The notes: generated from the letters alone by a model not told the origin. A stretch of DNA of 64,000 bases from Tenodera sinensis (GCA_030765045.1 CM060962.1:162630899-162694898); one strand, 5' to 3'; shown: positions 24,458-37,253, counted from the first letter of the stretch. A program made the numbers and translations.

Positions 24458-24729
24458 AGCAAAACTTGGTTCAAACAAATTCGAAATACAGGAAAGAATT
24501 TTCCCTCCTCACTTATCATGAATTTATTTACTTTTCAATGCCTCTCAGACTACATTATTTTAGGTCTGAAACTATTTCTCTACTCGGTTTTTCTTTTCAG
24601 GAAGAGAATCTAAGGTATTGTTTTGATCAAAATGACCTTCTGTCATTCAACTGTTTTTACCATTCCTCCCGATCCAATAACTTTGTGTGCAACCGGATTC
24701 TCTTTGGATTGAAGTTTTCACCTTAAACA

Positions 24730-25029
24730 TCATTCTTGTTGTGTCCATTGCAAGTTCTTCCTTGTCATCTTTGGCTCTTTTGCAACTTGAAATGATTTTC
24801 CCAGAGACAGCTGCCTCTTCCTTTTGTTACCGTCGCATTTTTTTTTTTTTTTAAGTTTTTGTTTGTGCATTTCACATTTAACGTGTTTAGAGCAGGTGTC
24901 ACTGTGCTTGTAATCTATTCTAATGCTGCAAAATTTACAAAATGGTACTCCATCACTACAATAAAATCCTTCATTGCTGTATTGTTGTGCACGTGATTTA
25001 GCGGAAACTTGACTGGATGTACGACTCAT
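24730..25029 (-). pseudogene. hAT-type BED zinc-finger protein fragment
   Basis: The 99-codon minus-strand frame has a C-x2-C ... H-x5-H finger (residues of CKFC and HVKCEMH) and a lysine-rich stretch after it. This is the arrangement seen at the N terminus of insect hAT-like and CGGBP1-like proteins, where the finger binds DNA. The frame stops after 99 codons, and no catalytic region follows in the 290 bases before the giant element. It is either a truncated transposase relic or a 5' piece of a domesticated copy. Confidence 0.5.
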
Positions 25030-27370
25030 CTCACATTCGTACGTTCATGAAACACATTGTATCGCTTTTTGTCGGAAACGTCCCTTTCATCCCCACTCAC
25101 ATAACGAAACGGACCGCAGGCATTAGCTACCTCGCTCACCCTTGATAAAGTCAGCACTCCCAATTCTTGGAATTTTTAGAATTTTCTTGTAAAACTGCTA
25201 AGAAATAAATAATTGGCGTTGATTTATTATGATGAGCTATTATTGCACGCTATGAAATTCGTTATAAAATAAACAAATCGCGATAATTCGATATTTTATT
25301 AACATTTCATAATGACGGTCCCAGTTCGTGACTTATTGCGATTATTTTATTCGCAAATTAGCTTTAGAAACCGCTAATTAATGGGTATTTATAAGAAACA
25401 GAATCATATCATACATATCGTGATTATCGTGATCTACATAAATACCTGCCTCTGCTCATAGTTATTGCCCAGTAGCAGGGAGAGGCTCTGGTTCAGGGGT
25501 ATGAGGCGAGGGCGTCATGATTTGGAAAATACTGCACGCATATTTAGTGGGTCAATCGGGGAGTCCAATCGGGGTGATGTTGAGACAGGTTGAGTACATC
25601 CCTACTCTTTCCCGATCCTTTGACATTTCCACGGTTACTAGTTACATCTGATATCAAATTCGGCTTTAACTCTTTGTTTTCCTGTCATATTTTATAGTGC
25701 TGGTCGATGTAAACATTTGTCAGCGATTGTTTTGTCTTGTTCCTTTTTCTTTTCCTTTCTTTCTTTTTCTTCTGCAAAAGTTTCTCGCGCTGCGTATTCT
25801 GATTGTAGGTATATTACAGAGCTTTGGAATGTGCCTATTATCCGTTATTTTAGTTGGAAGACTGTCCCTCTGATTAACAAAGAAGCGCTTGTTGGTGAAT
25901 CTTTTGGGCACTACCTGGAGCCGAAATTGAGATTCTTTGTGTCCGACCCAAGTATTTCCCTCTCGTCACCTGAGAATTGTATTTATTCGTCAGCCTACCC
26001 GCTAATTAAACTAGACACTTATTAATTATTTATTTATTAATGGTATCACTACTGACTAACTTATCGCCTATCAATATTTTTGTCCAATTATATTTGCCAC
26101 GTTTAGAGTTCACAATTGCTTAGTTGGAATTTCTCGCGTAAGGGAACATGCACGCATTTCCTTCACCTGTTTATTTATTTATTTACGGAGGGCTGCCTGT
26201 AACCAGCGTGGGTTACCCAACGATCTTTTTCTTTATTCTTGTATCATAATGCGTTTCTTCTAACTGCTGAGATGAAGCTCAACTGAGAATACCACTAGGT
26301 CGTGAAATGGACCACTTATCACGGTGTCTTAAACGACGCTCCTCGTTTTGAACTGAGACTCAAAATTGCATTACTCAGTAATGTATTTTCTCTTGTGATT
26401 CGAGTAGCCTGATTCAAGAGTTCTAACTTTATTCTTATGGAAATTAGAGGAACTTGATTTTCCTTTCCATTCAGATAATTTTACTCTTATGTAGGTATAC
26501 CAGTATATGTAATTTGAGTTTAGTAGCAAGCAATTCTACTAGAATTATATAATCGTTTATTTAGTCATTAGTAACACGTATATTGTATGTTTCTGTTACC
26601 GCAATTTACCATTAAAACAGGGAAGTTAACTATTATGCGCTAATTTAAAAAGTTTCCGTCAAAAGAGTAGTGAATAGCCTCATATCATAATTCAATTTAG
26701 TACCTGCCCTTTTTAACGTAAATATTTGATAGCTTGTAAGCCATTCTTTCCGTCAAGTACCTATATCAACCGCATTCTTATCAATTACAAAATACATCAA
26801 TGCTGTTGTTTGCGGAGAAACATGGGAATCTTGCACCTCTCTTTCTTAATTTATTTTACTTCAGCTATTTAAGAATTTTATTTATCATTCGCTTTTGGGA
26901 TCTAAACTGCAGTGTACCTCCATTACTAATTGGGGTCCTTAAACAATACCTACCGAGAAATAATCAGGTACCTGTGCAAAATACTTGTTCGGGGGCTGTC
27001 AACCCATTAGGACCTTAAAGTAGGTACCATCTTATAAGGCTATAAAGTTAGCCACCCTATCCGGCATGTTCTGGGCTAGTGTGCACATCACATCCAATGA
27101 TATGTTTAGGCATCTTCCCGCAAACATTCCGAGAGTTGGACACTGGATTTTCGTCACTCCTCCTGAAGAAACTAACCCGGCGTTCCAATAAAATTATTCT
27201 AATTGCTCATTTTGTTTAATAATAAGAGTAGCCTGGTGCCGGAACAATGGGGCCCCTATCATAGGATTTTTCATTCTGTACGCTTAACTAAAATATTTAC
27301 AGGGATTCATTTTGGGTGACCGGCAATAGGTCACGGAGAACAGGTTTATCCCCATATTTTATGACATTTG
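25030..27370. other. No recognised gene
   Basis: 2.3 kb of AT-rich sequence. A 102-codon frame at 25717-26025 starts with a hydrophobic run that could pass for a signal peptide (MSAIVLSCSFFFSFLSF). It has no recognised domain, and the segment is T-rich, so the run may be compositional. It is not called as a gene. Confidence 0.4.

Positions 27371-27413
<43 letters not shown>
27371..27413 (-). repeat. Poly(A) tail (T run) of antisense LINE
   Basis: About 43 consecutive T on the plus strand. It lies at the downstream end of the minus-strand gag-like relic at 28.1-29.1 kb, so it probably is that retroposon's poly(A) tail. Confidence 0.6.
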
Positions 27414-27417
<4 letters not shown>

Positions 27418-29080
27418 GAACTGTGAAGGAGTTTGTTTTCTTTTCACTCTGCGCTTACATGCATGCACACACACTCACACTTGGGCGTACGACGCACGTC
27501 CCACACGGGCACACGAACACATACACCACACTGCACTAGTTACAGTATTTACAGGTCCCTTGTTTTGCTGCGCAGCACCGTGCATATAATGTCCCCTGGG
27601 TGCAGGGTGGACTGGGCGCGCAGAGTTGTCCAAGGCCGTGCGTGATCTATAATAATTTTTATTCTTGCGTGCTTGTGAGGTTTTAGCTCGCCTTTGTCAA
27701 TATTCATTATCACAGTATTTTCATTTATAATGTACGCCCACATGGAGGAGGCTCATCTCAACACTGCCTTGAGTATGGTTGTCATGTTAGACATGCTAAA
27801 GGGAATAGAAAGAATTTTGCAGAGGGAAATATTTTGAAAGCTTTGGAGTTATTTTATAGCGATTGTGCGACTCAGAAGGGCCTCTTTGAGGGCAACTGCA
27901 AACTTAATCTGTAAGTGTGCTGGAATACGGTCAGTGGCTTCACTGAAGGCAGCTATGTATGCTCCGCAGCTGTGGAAGGCGCCTGCTTTCTAGGTAAGAG
28001 AAGATAATGCAAAGCCTGTTTGACGCGCTTCTTGGTCGTCTTGGAAGTTTAGCGATGGTGATAAACTAAAACTCAGTTTTGCTGATGTAGGTCTGGAGGA
28101 GGGCAATGAGGACTCCGTGGGCGTTTTATGAGCGTCAAACTTTGGGGTGTGGGTAGATTGGAAGTGGGTGAATGTCTGACTGCTGCAGCTTACGACGGGA
28201 AGTTCACTGGAGTTTGGACTCGGAGGGCAAGGAGCGGGTGCCGTAGAAGGCTTCTCGAGTTACTACATGAAGATGGAGTACCCTCGGAGGAGCGTCAACC
28301 TCGGCGCTCCTGAGCCCTCTTTTACTTCTTTCCAGCTCGTATCGAGCCTCCTGCCGGATAGAGCATTTCGTGAAACGGCGTGAGTGTTCAGGTACACGGT
28401 TTCACAGGTGGACCTTGTTGCAACAAATTTGATCCAGTTGTTGCACAGTTGGCCAGTTTATTTGCAGTGCGAGCATACTGGTGACAATCTGGATTTGTTG
28501 GACCGTGAAGGAATTGCTTGCAGTTAAGACACTGTTAGGACCAAAAGGGTGGTTTATAGGCATCGACGGTGACGGTAGCCGAAAACATCCTGGCGACCTT
28601 GCATATGTTCAATGACTTTCTGTTCCTATCCAGGGCCAGCGTAAAGTGAAGGCCCCTGGTTATTGGTTCTTGTTGCACGTTCTCCTTGCTGAAAACTGGG
28701 GGAGATCGTTAATGGTAAGATGAAGCCTTTTCTCTTCGGATATGACGGTAGCAACATGTGGAATTTATTTCAACCAGCGGCGGATTTGCCGATGACCTAC
28801 TGAAATCAATCTTCTAAGCCAATTTGGGCCTTGTTGCTTGCAACTAATAGCTTGCAGCTACTAGTTGCGGGGTGGTGTCCTTCACATTGTGTAAGTACTG
28901 GAGGCGCTCCACTCTCTCCAGATGTAGGAGGGTGATAAGGCTGGGCTGCAAGAGATACAAAGGGTCGATGATTAATATCTTGTCCATGAAAAATCTAATG
29001 GCACCGCCTTTTAAGAAATAACATAGGGCGGCTCTCCGGAGATCATAATCTGCAGGATGTTGCAACTTCAGCCTGGACAG
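27414..29080 (-). pseudogene. LINE ORF1 (gag-like) relic, antisense
   Basis: Minus-strand translation, with frameshifts and stops, gives a region around 28560-28680 reading TRGLHFTLALDRNRKSLNIC and ending in a VTVDAYK-like segment. That is the pattern of the pre-zinc-finger domain of I/Jockey-group ORF1 proteins. It is followed near 28450-28530 by QCLNCKQFLHGPTNPDC, a degraded zinc knuckle. The N-terminal part lies near 28844-29065. Such proteins bind the retrotransposon RNA. The relic has no open frame left and no reverse transcriptase, so the copy is internally deleted or ends after ORF1. The poly(T) run at 27371 marks its 3' end. Confidence 0.5.
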
Positions 29081-31500
29081 CAGATGCTATGTATTCTCCG
29101 ATATGGTAAAGTCTTGGTTTAGCTCCATATTGCTGGGTTCCTTGCTGCAAGTAGAAGTTGATTGGGCTACCCCAAAGCTAGATTGGGGCCCTTCAAATCT
29201 ATTGCTGTCTATATACAAAAGGATACTGACTAAAGAAAGTCGCGTGAATATAACGTGTCAGATTTATGCTACCAACCATGGCTAGAGGGCAAAAAATAAT
29301 CAATGAAAAGAAAATCTAGCAGAGAAAGGCCCAGGTCAAGCAATAGTGACATGAGCATAATTTTATTTTGACAAGCAAGGTCATACATTACAGGACCAAT
29401 ACTCATATAGGCTCCAAGGTTAAATAAATATTGAAAGCTAAGAACATTAACACTGTTTTATGTTGTGTGCCTGCGTGAGTGTACTCCCAACTAATAACAC
29501 TCTAAAGCACTCAATTACTGTATCTTTAAGTCTCTCATAAACTTAAGTCGACTCCCAAACGAAACGAGCGAGCTGCATAGCATTTTGCCCGTTCTTCAAA
29601 CGATTGCCGGCAGGAAGAGGTGAGACCATGGATTGCTCTCCGGCCATTATCGAGAGAAGTAGATACGTCTGGTAGCTGCTTTCTCTCCGACTCCAGCGAA
29701 CATTTTAGAAATCTCTAGAAACTCTAGTGGTTAAATATAAGTGAACGTACTTGCGAGGCACTCAGTGAATAATTGAGATATGCAGTCCTTCATTCAGAAA
29801 TGAAATGGCTGTTCTACGAGTGAGCTTGTGGAGACAGCTGTTATATACAGTTAGTGTTGCTGTCACGAGAAATTAGAGAGGTCTTGCGTTCGAGCCCCAG
29901 TGACTGAAGCAGAAGGAAAAACAGGCTGTTTCGCGTGTACTTTATTACGTCATTACGTCACGTAGTAAAGTGAACTGGTAGTGAAAGTTGAACTAAAGTG
30001 ACAGAGGCAATTGGAATAAAACATAACATATTTGAAGGTGTGATATAATTATTTGTTTTTGGCACGATTTCATTATTGCAAAAAGACTGACTAATGATAC
30101 CAAAGTAGAGTTTTATTCTTCCAGTGTGCAAGAAATGGGAATAGAAGCATCACTCTTTATATGAATAGCAGAGTATCTGAAGCAAAACTGTGGATTTGGG
30201 CTGAATAGAAAGTCCTGTGTGACAATTAGATGTTTCTCTTTGTATTGTGGAGTAATGTCTTATATAGAAAAGGGGCTAAGTTATTACTGAATGAGAAGGG
30301 GTAGTCTGGTAGGTTTAACTGCTGCAATTGTCAAAATTTCAAAGAACAATGACAATGGAGTGGTTGCACGAAAGCGTCACATTTGCATTATTACTGAATG
30401 GCACGGAATAATCATTCTGTCAAGAGGTAAAAGAAAGCAATAAATTCAACTTTTGGCTGAATCCCACATAGGTAATAATTCTCAAAGCAGAAAGGGGTGT
30501 TTGTGGCTGTAACACTGGGCTTACTTTGCAGCAAGTCTGGAAAATACCATGGTAATCCAAGGTCAGCATTCAGTTTGATGAGCGTAAAATAATAGCCGGC
30601 GGTTGTTGAAACACTTTCGTTGCTTGGTAGTGTTATAATGAGAATTTATACGGTAAGTTAAGCTAGTTTCATGACGAGAGAACAAGTGATGGTTTAATGC
30701 TTTCCAAGCTAACATTTATACGTTCAGTTACTGTTATAACCGAATGAATCACAGAATTATTAATAACCATTGCACAAGTGTCTTTTTACCTTTTCTTTCC
30801 TGCGTCATTAACAGATGCATGGCGTATTACATTCCACCAAACATTGGATTTGAACTGAAATAGAAGCCATTACATCCAATTTTATTAAGAAAAATGACCC
30901 ACTTCCCTAGATCGCAATGGCGATTTTACACATTCACGTAACCAACCCTTTACTCCACTCAGGTGCCATCGGTGCTGGCATATAAAATATTTCAGAGACA
31001 AAAATCCGAATCAACGAAGGATGGTATCGGTGTGAAATGAAGGGTTTGGGCACAATTGGTACACAAGGAAAACCTGAAGCAATTTCAACATAGTTCGGTC
31101 ATCTAGACGAAGGGGTGCAGCATTTATTTGTATGTATCGTTAGACTGGGCTACAAGCTCCGACATTTATATGAAGAATTTAAACAGCGACATGGAGAAGA
31201 TGGTTAAATTTATTACTGCTATCGAACGGCAATAGGAAAGCTGACATTAAGAAAACAACATGGAAATTCAACTACCCTATGGCACCTACTTTGGGGAGGT
31301 GGCTCGCATTGTGATCGAAAAACAGAGCAGGTCACACTGCCAGACGGTGGAGCCAGATTCATCAGGCATGTGTACTGTTGTGGACTACACTTTGTACTCG
31401 TCCCAAACATATCCCGGTTGTGACCGGAAGTATGCTTAGCCAGGAAGTGAGATTTGATCAGCGGGCCTTCCATTCAACGACCTCGGTCATCCAAACTGAT
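29081..31500. other. No recognised gene
   Basis: 2.4 kb of AT-rich, apparently unique sequence with no convincing domain, SINE head or inverted repeat. Confidence 0.4.
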
Positions 31501-31502
31501 GA

Positions 31503-31503
<1 letters not shown>

Positions 31504-31539
<36 letters not shown>

Positions 31540-31550
31540 CGCGCGCGCGT
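31504..31550. repeat. (GT)n followed by (GC)n
   Basis: About 16 GT units (31505-31536), then GAGCGCGCGCGCGTGT. Both are alternating purine-pyrimidine tracts. Confidence 0.9.
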
Positions 31551-33180
31551 GTCGGTGTTGCCAACCAAAAGCACTCAATCTCGCTAGAGGTGGAACAAAT
31601 TTCCACTTTAAAGATACCAGTATAATTATTATTATAAACATTTGTAACAATATATATTACTCAACATAAGTAAAATGGCTCATATCTCAACAGGTACTTG
31701 TTTTCGGACATATGTTCATAGGAAAAATTATTCTAGGTTTGTCCAATCCCAACTCCTGCAGCAATATCAATTTTTAAACATCCTGTATATGTTGTTAACT
31801 TTTTCAAAGATACCTGTGTACAGTTATTTGTAAAGCAAACGAGGTTTGTATTTCAAATAATCATAAAATAAAAGGGCTGACCAGCTCACAAAACCATTAA
31901 AAGTACACCAAACACAGCGGTTGCAAAGTTTAATTTTGAATGAATTGCACTGCTGCTGTGGTGTAATTTATTTATATAACTAAAGAAAGGAACGAAGGAA
32001 GTGTGGACCCTAACACCAGGGTATCGGCAGGACCAGTTCTGTGAAAGGAGTGCCCCCAAAGCATTAGACAATATTTGTCTGTAACAGTTATTTAATAAAC
32101 CAATATGAACAATAGTGAAATGCCCTTGGCATACAAGCCATAAACTCTCTAAGCATAACATTGAATGGTCTTCAACATATCCTGCATTCCTGAGTCAAGC
32201 GTCCCCCCCCCCCCCCCCCCCCGATTAACCAGACAAAGCCATAAGACACAGAATTGGCAACTTGAAACACCCCTGGTCCGTACATATTATAAATTGTCCC
32301 CCAAATAGGAGCTATACTCAGAATCCCAACATTGAAAGGGGCAGCCCAGGTAAGTTACGGTCAGATACAGCAAGAACGAGAAAAATCAAACTCAGGCCGA
32401 AACATAACTCCCCGGCTTAGATGTCCGCACTGGGCAGAAGCCAGGGCCAGGTACTGGTCTAGCAAGCGCCCCTACCGTAGCGCTACCAGCGACAGCAGGC
32501 GTTACTAAGTGTGTGAGAATAATGAGTACCGTAAAACCTCTGACTTAATGGAAACGAAAGAAGTCTCAAAATCAAAAATATGAGCGGTCGGCACAGAATC
32601 AAGCAGCCCGGTTGAGATATCCCATTATTATCACATACCTCTTAGATCTCCCAAGTCATCTCCACATGTAGTTATTCAACACAAAGGGTTGCCAATGTCG
32701 CAGTATTGCAATATTTCCACAATCATAACTTCTAGCTTGAAAATAAGATTCCCGATATTTAGCTATGAGTGATGTACCTCGCTTTAACATTGGTGCATTG
32801 AAAACTTGACTTGTCCCTAAGTTTCTAACACTTCTGACGTCTTCGACCTAGTTCTGAAGCGTTCAGATTGAGAAAGTTTGCTTGCTCGGAATGCGTCAGA
32901 CACATCTGAACATAAAATAATGAAGTATGCGCATATGTTTACTTTTTTCTTTTTACATTACAACATGACTAAAAGTTTAACAGTTGACTGAAATATACAT
33001 GACAATCAAAACTTTCGTTTACATAATCTATTTCTCAGCTGCCGCCACCAAATATTACAGACTATTTCCTCACTTAAAACCATTTTTGTAAATTCTTGCC
33101 AGTTTTCTTAAACCGTTTAAAATGTATTTAAATTCAATAAATGTTTCAAATTCCGGCGCCAAGTTATTAGCGGATAAGAG
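31551..33180. other. No gene; poly(C) run at 32201-32222
   Basis: A run of about 22 C. Near 32400-32510 a GC-rich stretch reads on the minus strand like a degraded tRNA-type SINE head (GGTAGCGCTACGG..), too eroded to name. Confidence 0.4.
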
Positions 33181-33181
33181 C

Positions 33182-33345
33182 ATTCAGACTGTCTGCGGTC
33201 TCATGGTTAGCGTGCTAACCTTCAAACCCAGGGGCCTCGGGTTCGATTCCCGGCAGGGTTGTGAGAGCTTTTCTTCAGCTAGGATTATTTTCTGTCCTCC
33301 CCTGCAGTCTGTGAGTGTGAATGAGATGTGAATGTATGTGCAAGT
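33182..33345 (+). repeat. tRNA-derived SINE with intact pol III boxes
   Basis: A box CATGGTTAGCGTGCTAACC and a perfect B box GGGTTCGATTCCCGGCAGG sit at tRNA spacing and resemble a Glu- or Asp-type tRNA head. The acceptor stem does not close. The short body is followed by a (TGAATG)-like tail near 33310-33345, as in many insect SINEs. Confidence 0.7.
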
Positions 33346-33439
33346 TTAATATAATAACGTTAAGTACAAGTAATATAACCCAAAGATTAACATTACTATA
33401 GGCGAGTGAATATCATTGTTATAAACTAAACCCCAGCAT

Positions 33440-33765
33440 AACAGCCATTACCAGGTCAAGAACTACCGCCCGACCGCTGTATCCTCCATCTCTGCACACT
33501 ACAGGCTTTATGAGTGGGGTGCTGTACTGGAGGGTGGGACGCGGTCTGCACCCGTGCCCTCCTGGCCGATTATGCGGTCTTTGCGACCAGGGATCGTTAT
33601 TTCTTAATCAATTGCCACCTCAGGGACCCAACGAGGCTGAGTGCACCCAGGACCAGGTGTCCTAGTGGGAGAACAATCCCCATACCGGTACCGGGAATTG
33701 AACTCGAGTCTCCCGCTTGGCAAGCATTAACGTTACTACCGCGATAAGGAGACGACCTTCCTGAG
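33440..33765 (-). repeat. tRNA-headed SINE, family C
   Basis: On the minus strand the head has CGCGGTAGTAACGTTAATGC and B box GAGTTCAATTCCC near 33690-33706. The body of about 230 bases ends with the GC-rich block around 33465-33560. That last block recurs without the head at 57.36-57.52 kb, so family C has at least two copies here. The 77-codon frame across it is a translation of the repeat. Confidence 0.65.
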
Positions 33766-33769
33766 ATGT

Positions 33770-36060
33770 GATCGTTCCAAAATTAACCACAGATCCAGTT
33801 ATACACATCCAAAACCACAGCTGCACTTCTTCACAGTAATGCGATAGTTGGGGTGTCACGCAACCAATTCAAGTACCGCTTGTGTTACAGTTCAACAGTT
33901 AATTGTATGATGTTAGACCTTGGAACGGTCCCTGTTTCCTAAGTTCCAAAAACGCCACTTAGAAATCATCCAACCATCGATATACAATAACGTTTATGAG
34001 CACCTTCGAAAGACATGGTATTACACAAGCTATTACTCTAGATGCCGTCTTGGAACATACTAGCACTGTGTAAACTGATGGCGTTTAGTGCGCTCTGATG
34101 ACGGACGTGAATTCTGAGCAGCAAACAATAGCAGTAGGTACATTACGGACTCGTACATGCATAGTATAATGTAGAGAAAGTAAGGAATTATCTTCTGATA
34201 CCGCGATGATCATTTACAATCAGGTTGGACCGTAACGCGTAAAAACTTTAACCACGCTGTAGTAAAATACACGTAAATTATGGCTAACTGGCGTAATAAA
34301 AATTTAGGTAAAATAGTAAAATTCTCCAGTAACTTTTGGTTTTTGTACAGTTCAAATTTCACATTCAGTTGATGTAGATTTCTAGTTACTTACTGCTGGC
34401 ATATGGTGTAGATCTTCCAATGCTGTATCCACTAATAACTTACTCATTACTGAACTGTCAGATAAATAAGTGTAAGCAGAAGTGACCATTTACTTAATCT
34501 GAGGTAAAAGAAAAATTGAGTCCTATTGCACTGACTGAAACACGGATACAAGTATTTCCTCCTCCCTAGACGCAAGAAGAGAAACCAAGCTATCATCGAA
34601 ACAATTATTACTGTTTGTTTATAGAAACTTAATACAATCGAGTGCTGAGAAGAGAACTATCCAGAACTTTCTTTTAAGAACTGAGAAGCATGAATACAAG
34701 TTTCCTACAGACCTAACCACTTAGCAGATCTTAACAGATATGAATATATACTTTTTTATCTTTGCTAACAAAGATAACAAGCGATTTCACGTTTTCATAG
34801 AACTCGTGTTTCTTTAGCAAAAGCTGAAATTAAGGCTATTAAATGTTGCATCTTAAAAACACAGGCAAAGTATGTATTGAAGAAGATACTATACAAGAAG
34901 CACCCAAGACCTAAAACTTTCAGCATGTTTCCATTCTGCAGTAGGATGTCAGTCGAAGACACTGTGGACGAATAGGTAGACATAGGATCCAGCACTTGTA
35001 GTTGAACGCCCAATGCTCATTTGAATTCTGTTGCTGGCTGGATGCTCCTCTGGATGCATATAAGTAGTTACACTGAAACGATGAGTGCTTAAAGAAATGG
35101 GAAAAAAACAGAATAAATCAATAAATTGATAAATAAACATAGGTATAACACTTGCTAAATCCTTTTTGTTTCTTCTCTTTCTGCAACGTTCCTTTTACTT
35201 TTGCTGAAAGTAAGAAACATTTTAAGAGCTGATACAGAATAAATTTCACCCATGCTATCCCCACTTGGACGAAAAAAAATTTCAAATATAGTGTTTAATG
35301 ACGTTTACTAATGGGAACCTCAATAAAATGGGTGTTGATCCTGACTATGCAATTGTTGCTCAGTGGTAGATGGAAGGATTATTCCAACGAAAACAGAATC
35401 GTGCCACAATAGTACACAATGTAATTGCAAGTACTGTTGGACCAAGAACTACGTTTCTGGAGGCTTTAAGTCTGTCAGGTGAGACAAAAAATAAATTACA
35501 TTATATAGTAAAGAAATCATATGAAAATAAAAAAAAAAATAAAAAAAAATGATGTGTAGCACTCGCATGACTTTCTCTACTCTTGTACTAACCACCCTTA
35601 CAGACTCATCCCTATATCTTCCTGTTAGTTGAGATAAACATTTGCAGAAATTATCTTATTGAGTAGCAGTGTCTTTTAAATAAATACGAGACTTACATGT
35701 TTTAACAGTGCTCCTCCACGATACGCTGTGTTTCTCTTTCTTTGCTACTCGCATTTTATTCAGTAATGAAGTAAGTCATAATCAGAAACCGTTCATAGTT
35801 TGGATAGGCAAGTAATCTTAGCGTAAAGCGCAAAACTATTACTGAGTATTTTCTGAAAGACCGTTAAAGTTGATTCACAAAGAAGTTGCCAGTGAGAGTT
35901 GGCATGAATGGCAAATGGCGCAGTCGGGCACTTTAAAGCAGGTAGAAACATGCCTTGCGCGATGTCGGGGGCCTCCGGATAATGCAGTCGCGCAGCAGCG
36001 TGTGTAGGGAGAGGTCGTCTTTTGGCAAGAGCTTTGTTCGCTTGTTTTGACCTTCACCTT
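33770..36060. other. No recognised gene
   Basis: About 2.2 kb AT-rich. The last 200 bases (35870-36060) are more GC-rich (TTGGCATGAATGGCAAATGG..) and probably belong to the 5' UTR of the retrotransposon that follows. The exact 5' end is not visible. Confidence 0.4.
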
Positions 36061-36122
36061 ACGTGACTTTGCACCAGCTATAATTTGCTGGTTTTCATTA
36101 CATATTTTTGTGTGTAAAATAA

Positions 36123-37253
36123 GTGCGATTTTCTAGTAAAGTGAAAAATGTATATAGAACAAAGAACACATTAGTACTAACGTTTGTGGATCGTGATGTT
36201 CCGAAACCGTCTCCATACGAGCTACATGAATGGATTCACGATATATTTCGATTTGAAGAAGAGGAGCTGGAAATGATTCAGATAAACAACTACACCCGAC
36301 AAATATACATCCAGTGTAAGGAAGCGATGCGAGTCAAAAGGGCCATCGAGGACACTAACGGTGAGTCAATTTTTACCTATAGAAATGGACAAAGGAGTAA
36401 ATTCACCATAACAACGGCAGGTCTAGGGTTTCGTATTGTTAAATTATACCATTTACCCAAGGATTTAAACCAAGAAATTGTACGACAACATCTAGGAAAC
36501 TACGGCACAGTACTAGCACTATCCATGGATACTTGGGGACCCACGCTTCGATACAAAATCAGTAACGGAGTATGCACTGCAAAGATAGATTTAAAAAAGC
36601 ATATTCCCTCCTATATAGATATTGCCGGATATAAAAGCTTTATAAGCTATGAAGGTCAACCAATTACATGTGCGGTGTGTAGTGAAACAGGACATTTACG
36701 AAACAACAGTCCCAGACGGAGGGTAATCACGCAGACACCACGTCTAACAGACCTGCCCACATGGTCTCAACTAGTACAGGGAGACTTCCCCATTAGACGG
36801 GTACCGGTGGATTTGCCACAAGACACAGTTATGACCTCGGCAGAAATGACGAGTACTGATAAAGAACAAGTAACTGCAGCTCAGTTTTCAGGAAAAGATA
36901 CCGTGGTCGAATCACAGAGGGAAATTGTAATCAGTCCTAAACAGGCTGAAAATTTACGGATTGATGATGCTGATGCACAAAGTGATGCCCCGATAACGAA
37001 CTTTACCACTATTCCAATGGCAGAGGAACCCTCCGAGGTGACACCAGAAACTTCAAATCTAACATCAGAAACATGCGCAGACTCTCCACTAACGACAGAT
37101 ATGGAAGTAGTGCCCAGAATTCCCAATAATATTAGAAGCCGCGACCCCCGCGTGAAAAAGAGACGTACGGAGAGTAGCAAGGGTAACCGAAAGAAAGAGA
37201 AAACTGAAGAATCTTTCGAAAATGACCCGGGTACTCCCACACCGCTATCATAA
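36123..37253 (+). CDS. LINE ORF1, RNA-binding gag-like protein
   Basis: The 376-codon frame encodes a nucleic-acid-binding protein expected to coat the element RNA. Residues 1-180 show the conserved pattern of insect LINE ORF1 (TKNTLVLTFVDR, ITTAGLGFRIVKLY, IPSYIDIAGYKSFISYEGQP). It is followed by a zinc knuckle C183-x2-C186-x4-H191 whose fourth ligand is Ser196 rather than Cys, so metal binding is probably impaired. The C-terminal 170 residues are low complexity and end in a basic stretch (KKRRTESSKGNRKKEK). The frame opens directly after a TAA at 36120 with a GTG. The first in-frame ATG is at codon 51 (36273), inside the conserved region, so the natural start was probably lost or is non-AUG. 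Confidence 0.85.
   Translation: MRFSSKVKNVYRTKNTLVLTFVDRDVPKPSPYELHEWIHDIFRFEEEELEMIQINNYTRQIYIQCKEAMRVKRAIEDTNGESIFTYRNGQRSKFTITTAGLGFRIVKLYHLPKDLNQEIVRQHLGNYGTVLALSMDTWGPTLRYKISNGVCTAKIDLKKHIPSYIDIAGYKSFISYEGQPITCAVCSETGHLRNNSPRRRVITQTPRLTDLPTWSQLVQGDFPIRRVPVDLPQDTVMTSAEMTSTDKEQVTAAQFSGKDTVVESQREIVISPKQAENLRIDDADAQSDAPITNFTTIPMAEEPSEVTPETSNLTSETCADSPLTTDMEVVPRIPNNIRSRDPRVKKRRTESSKGNRKKEKTEESFENDPGTPTPLS

Noticed and set aside
25717..26025. 102-codon frame with signal-peptide-like start
   Set aside because: The hydrophobic start comes from a TTTTCTTTTCC-rich tract; no homologous pattern recognised and no splice or start context support.
33182..33262. Functional tRNA gene
   Set aside because: Same reason: intact boxes but no closed acceptor stem, and a SINE-like body follows.
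36881..37240. 119-codon minus-strand frame opposite LINE ORF1
   Set aside because: Shadow of the ORF1 low-complexity C terminus.
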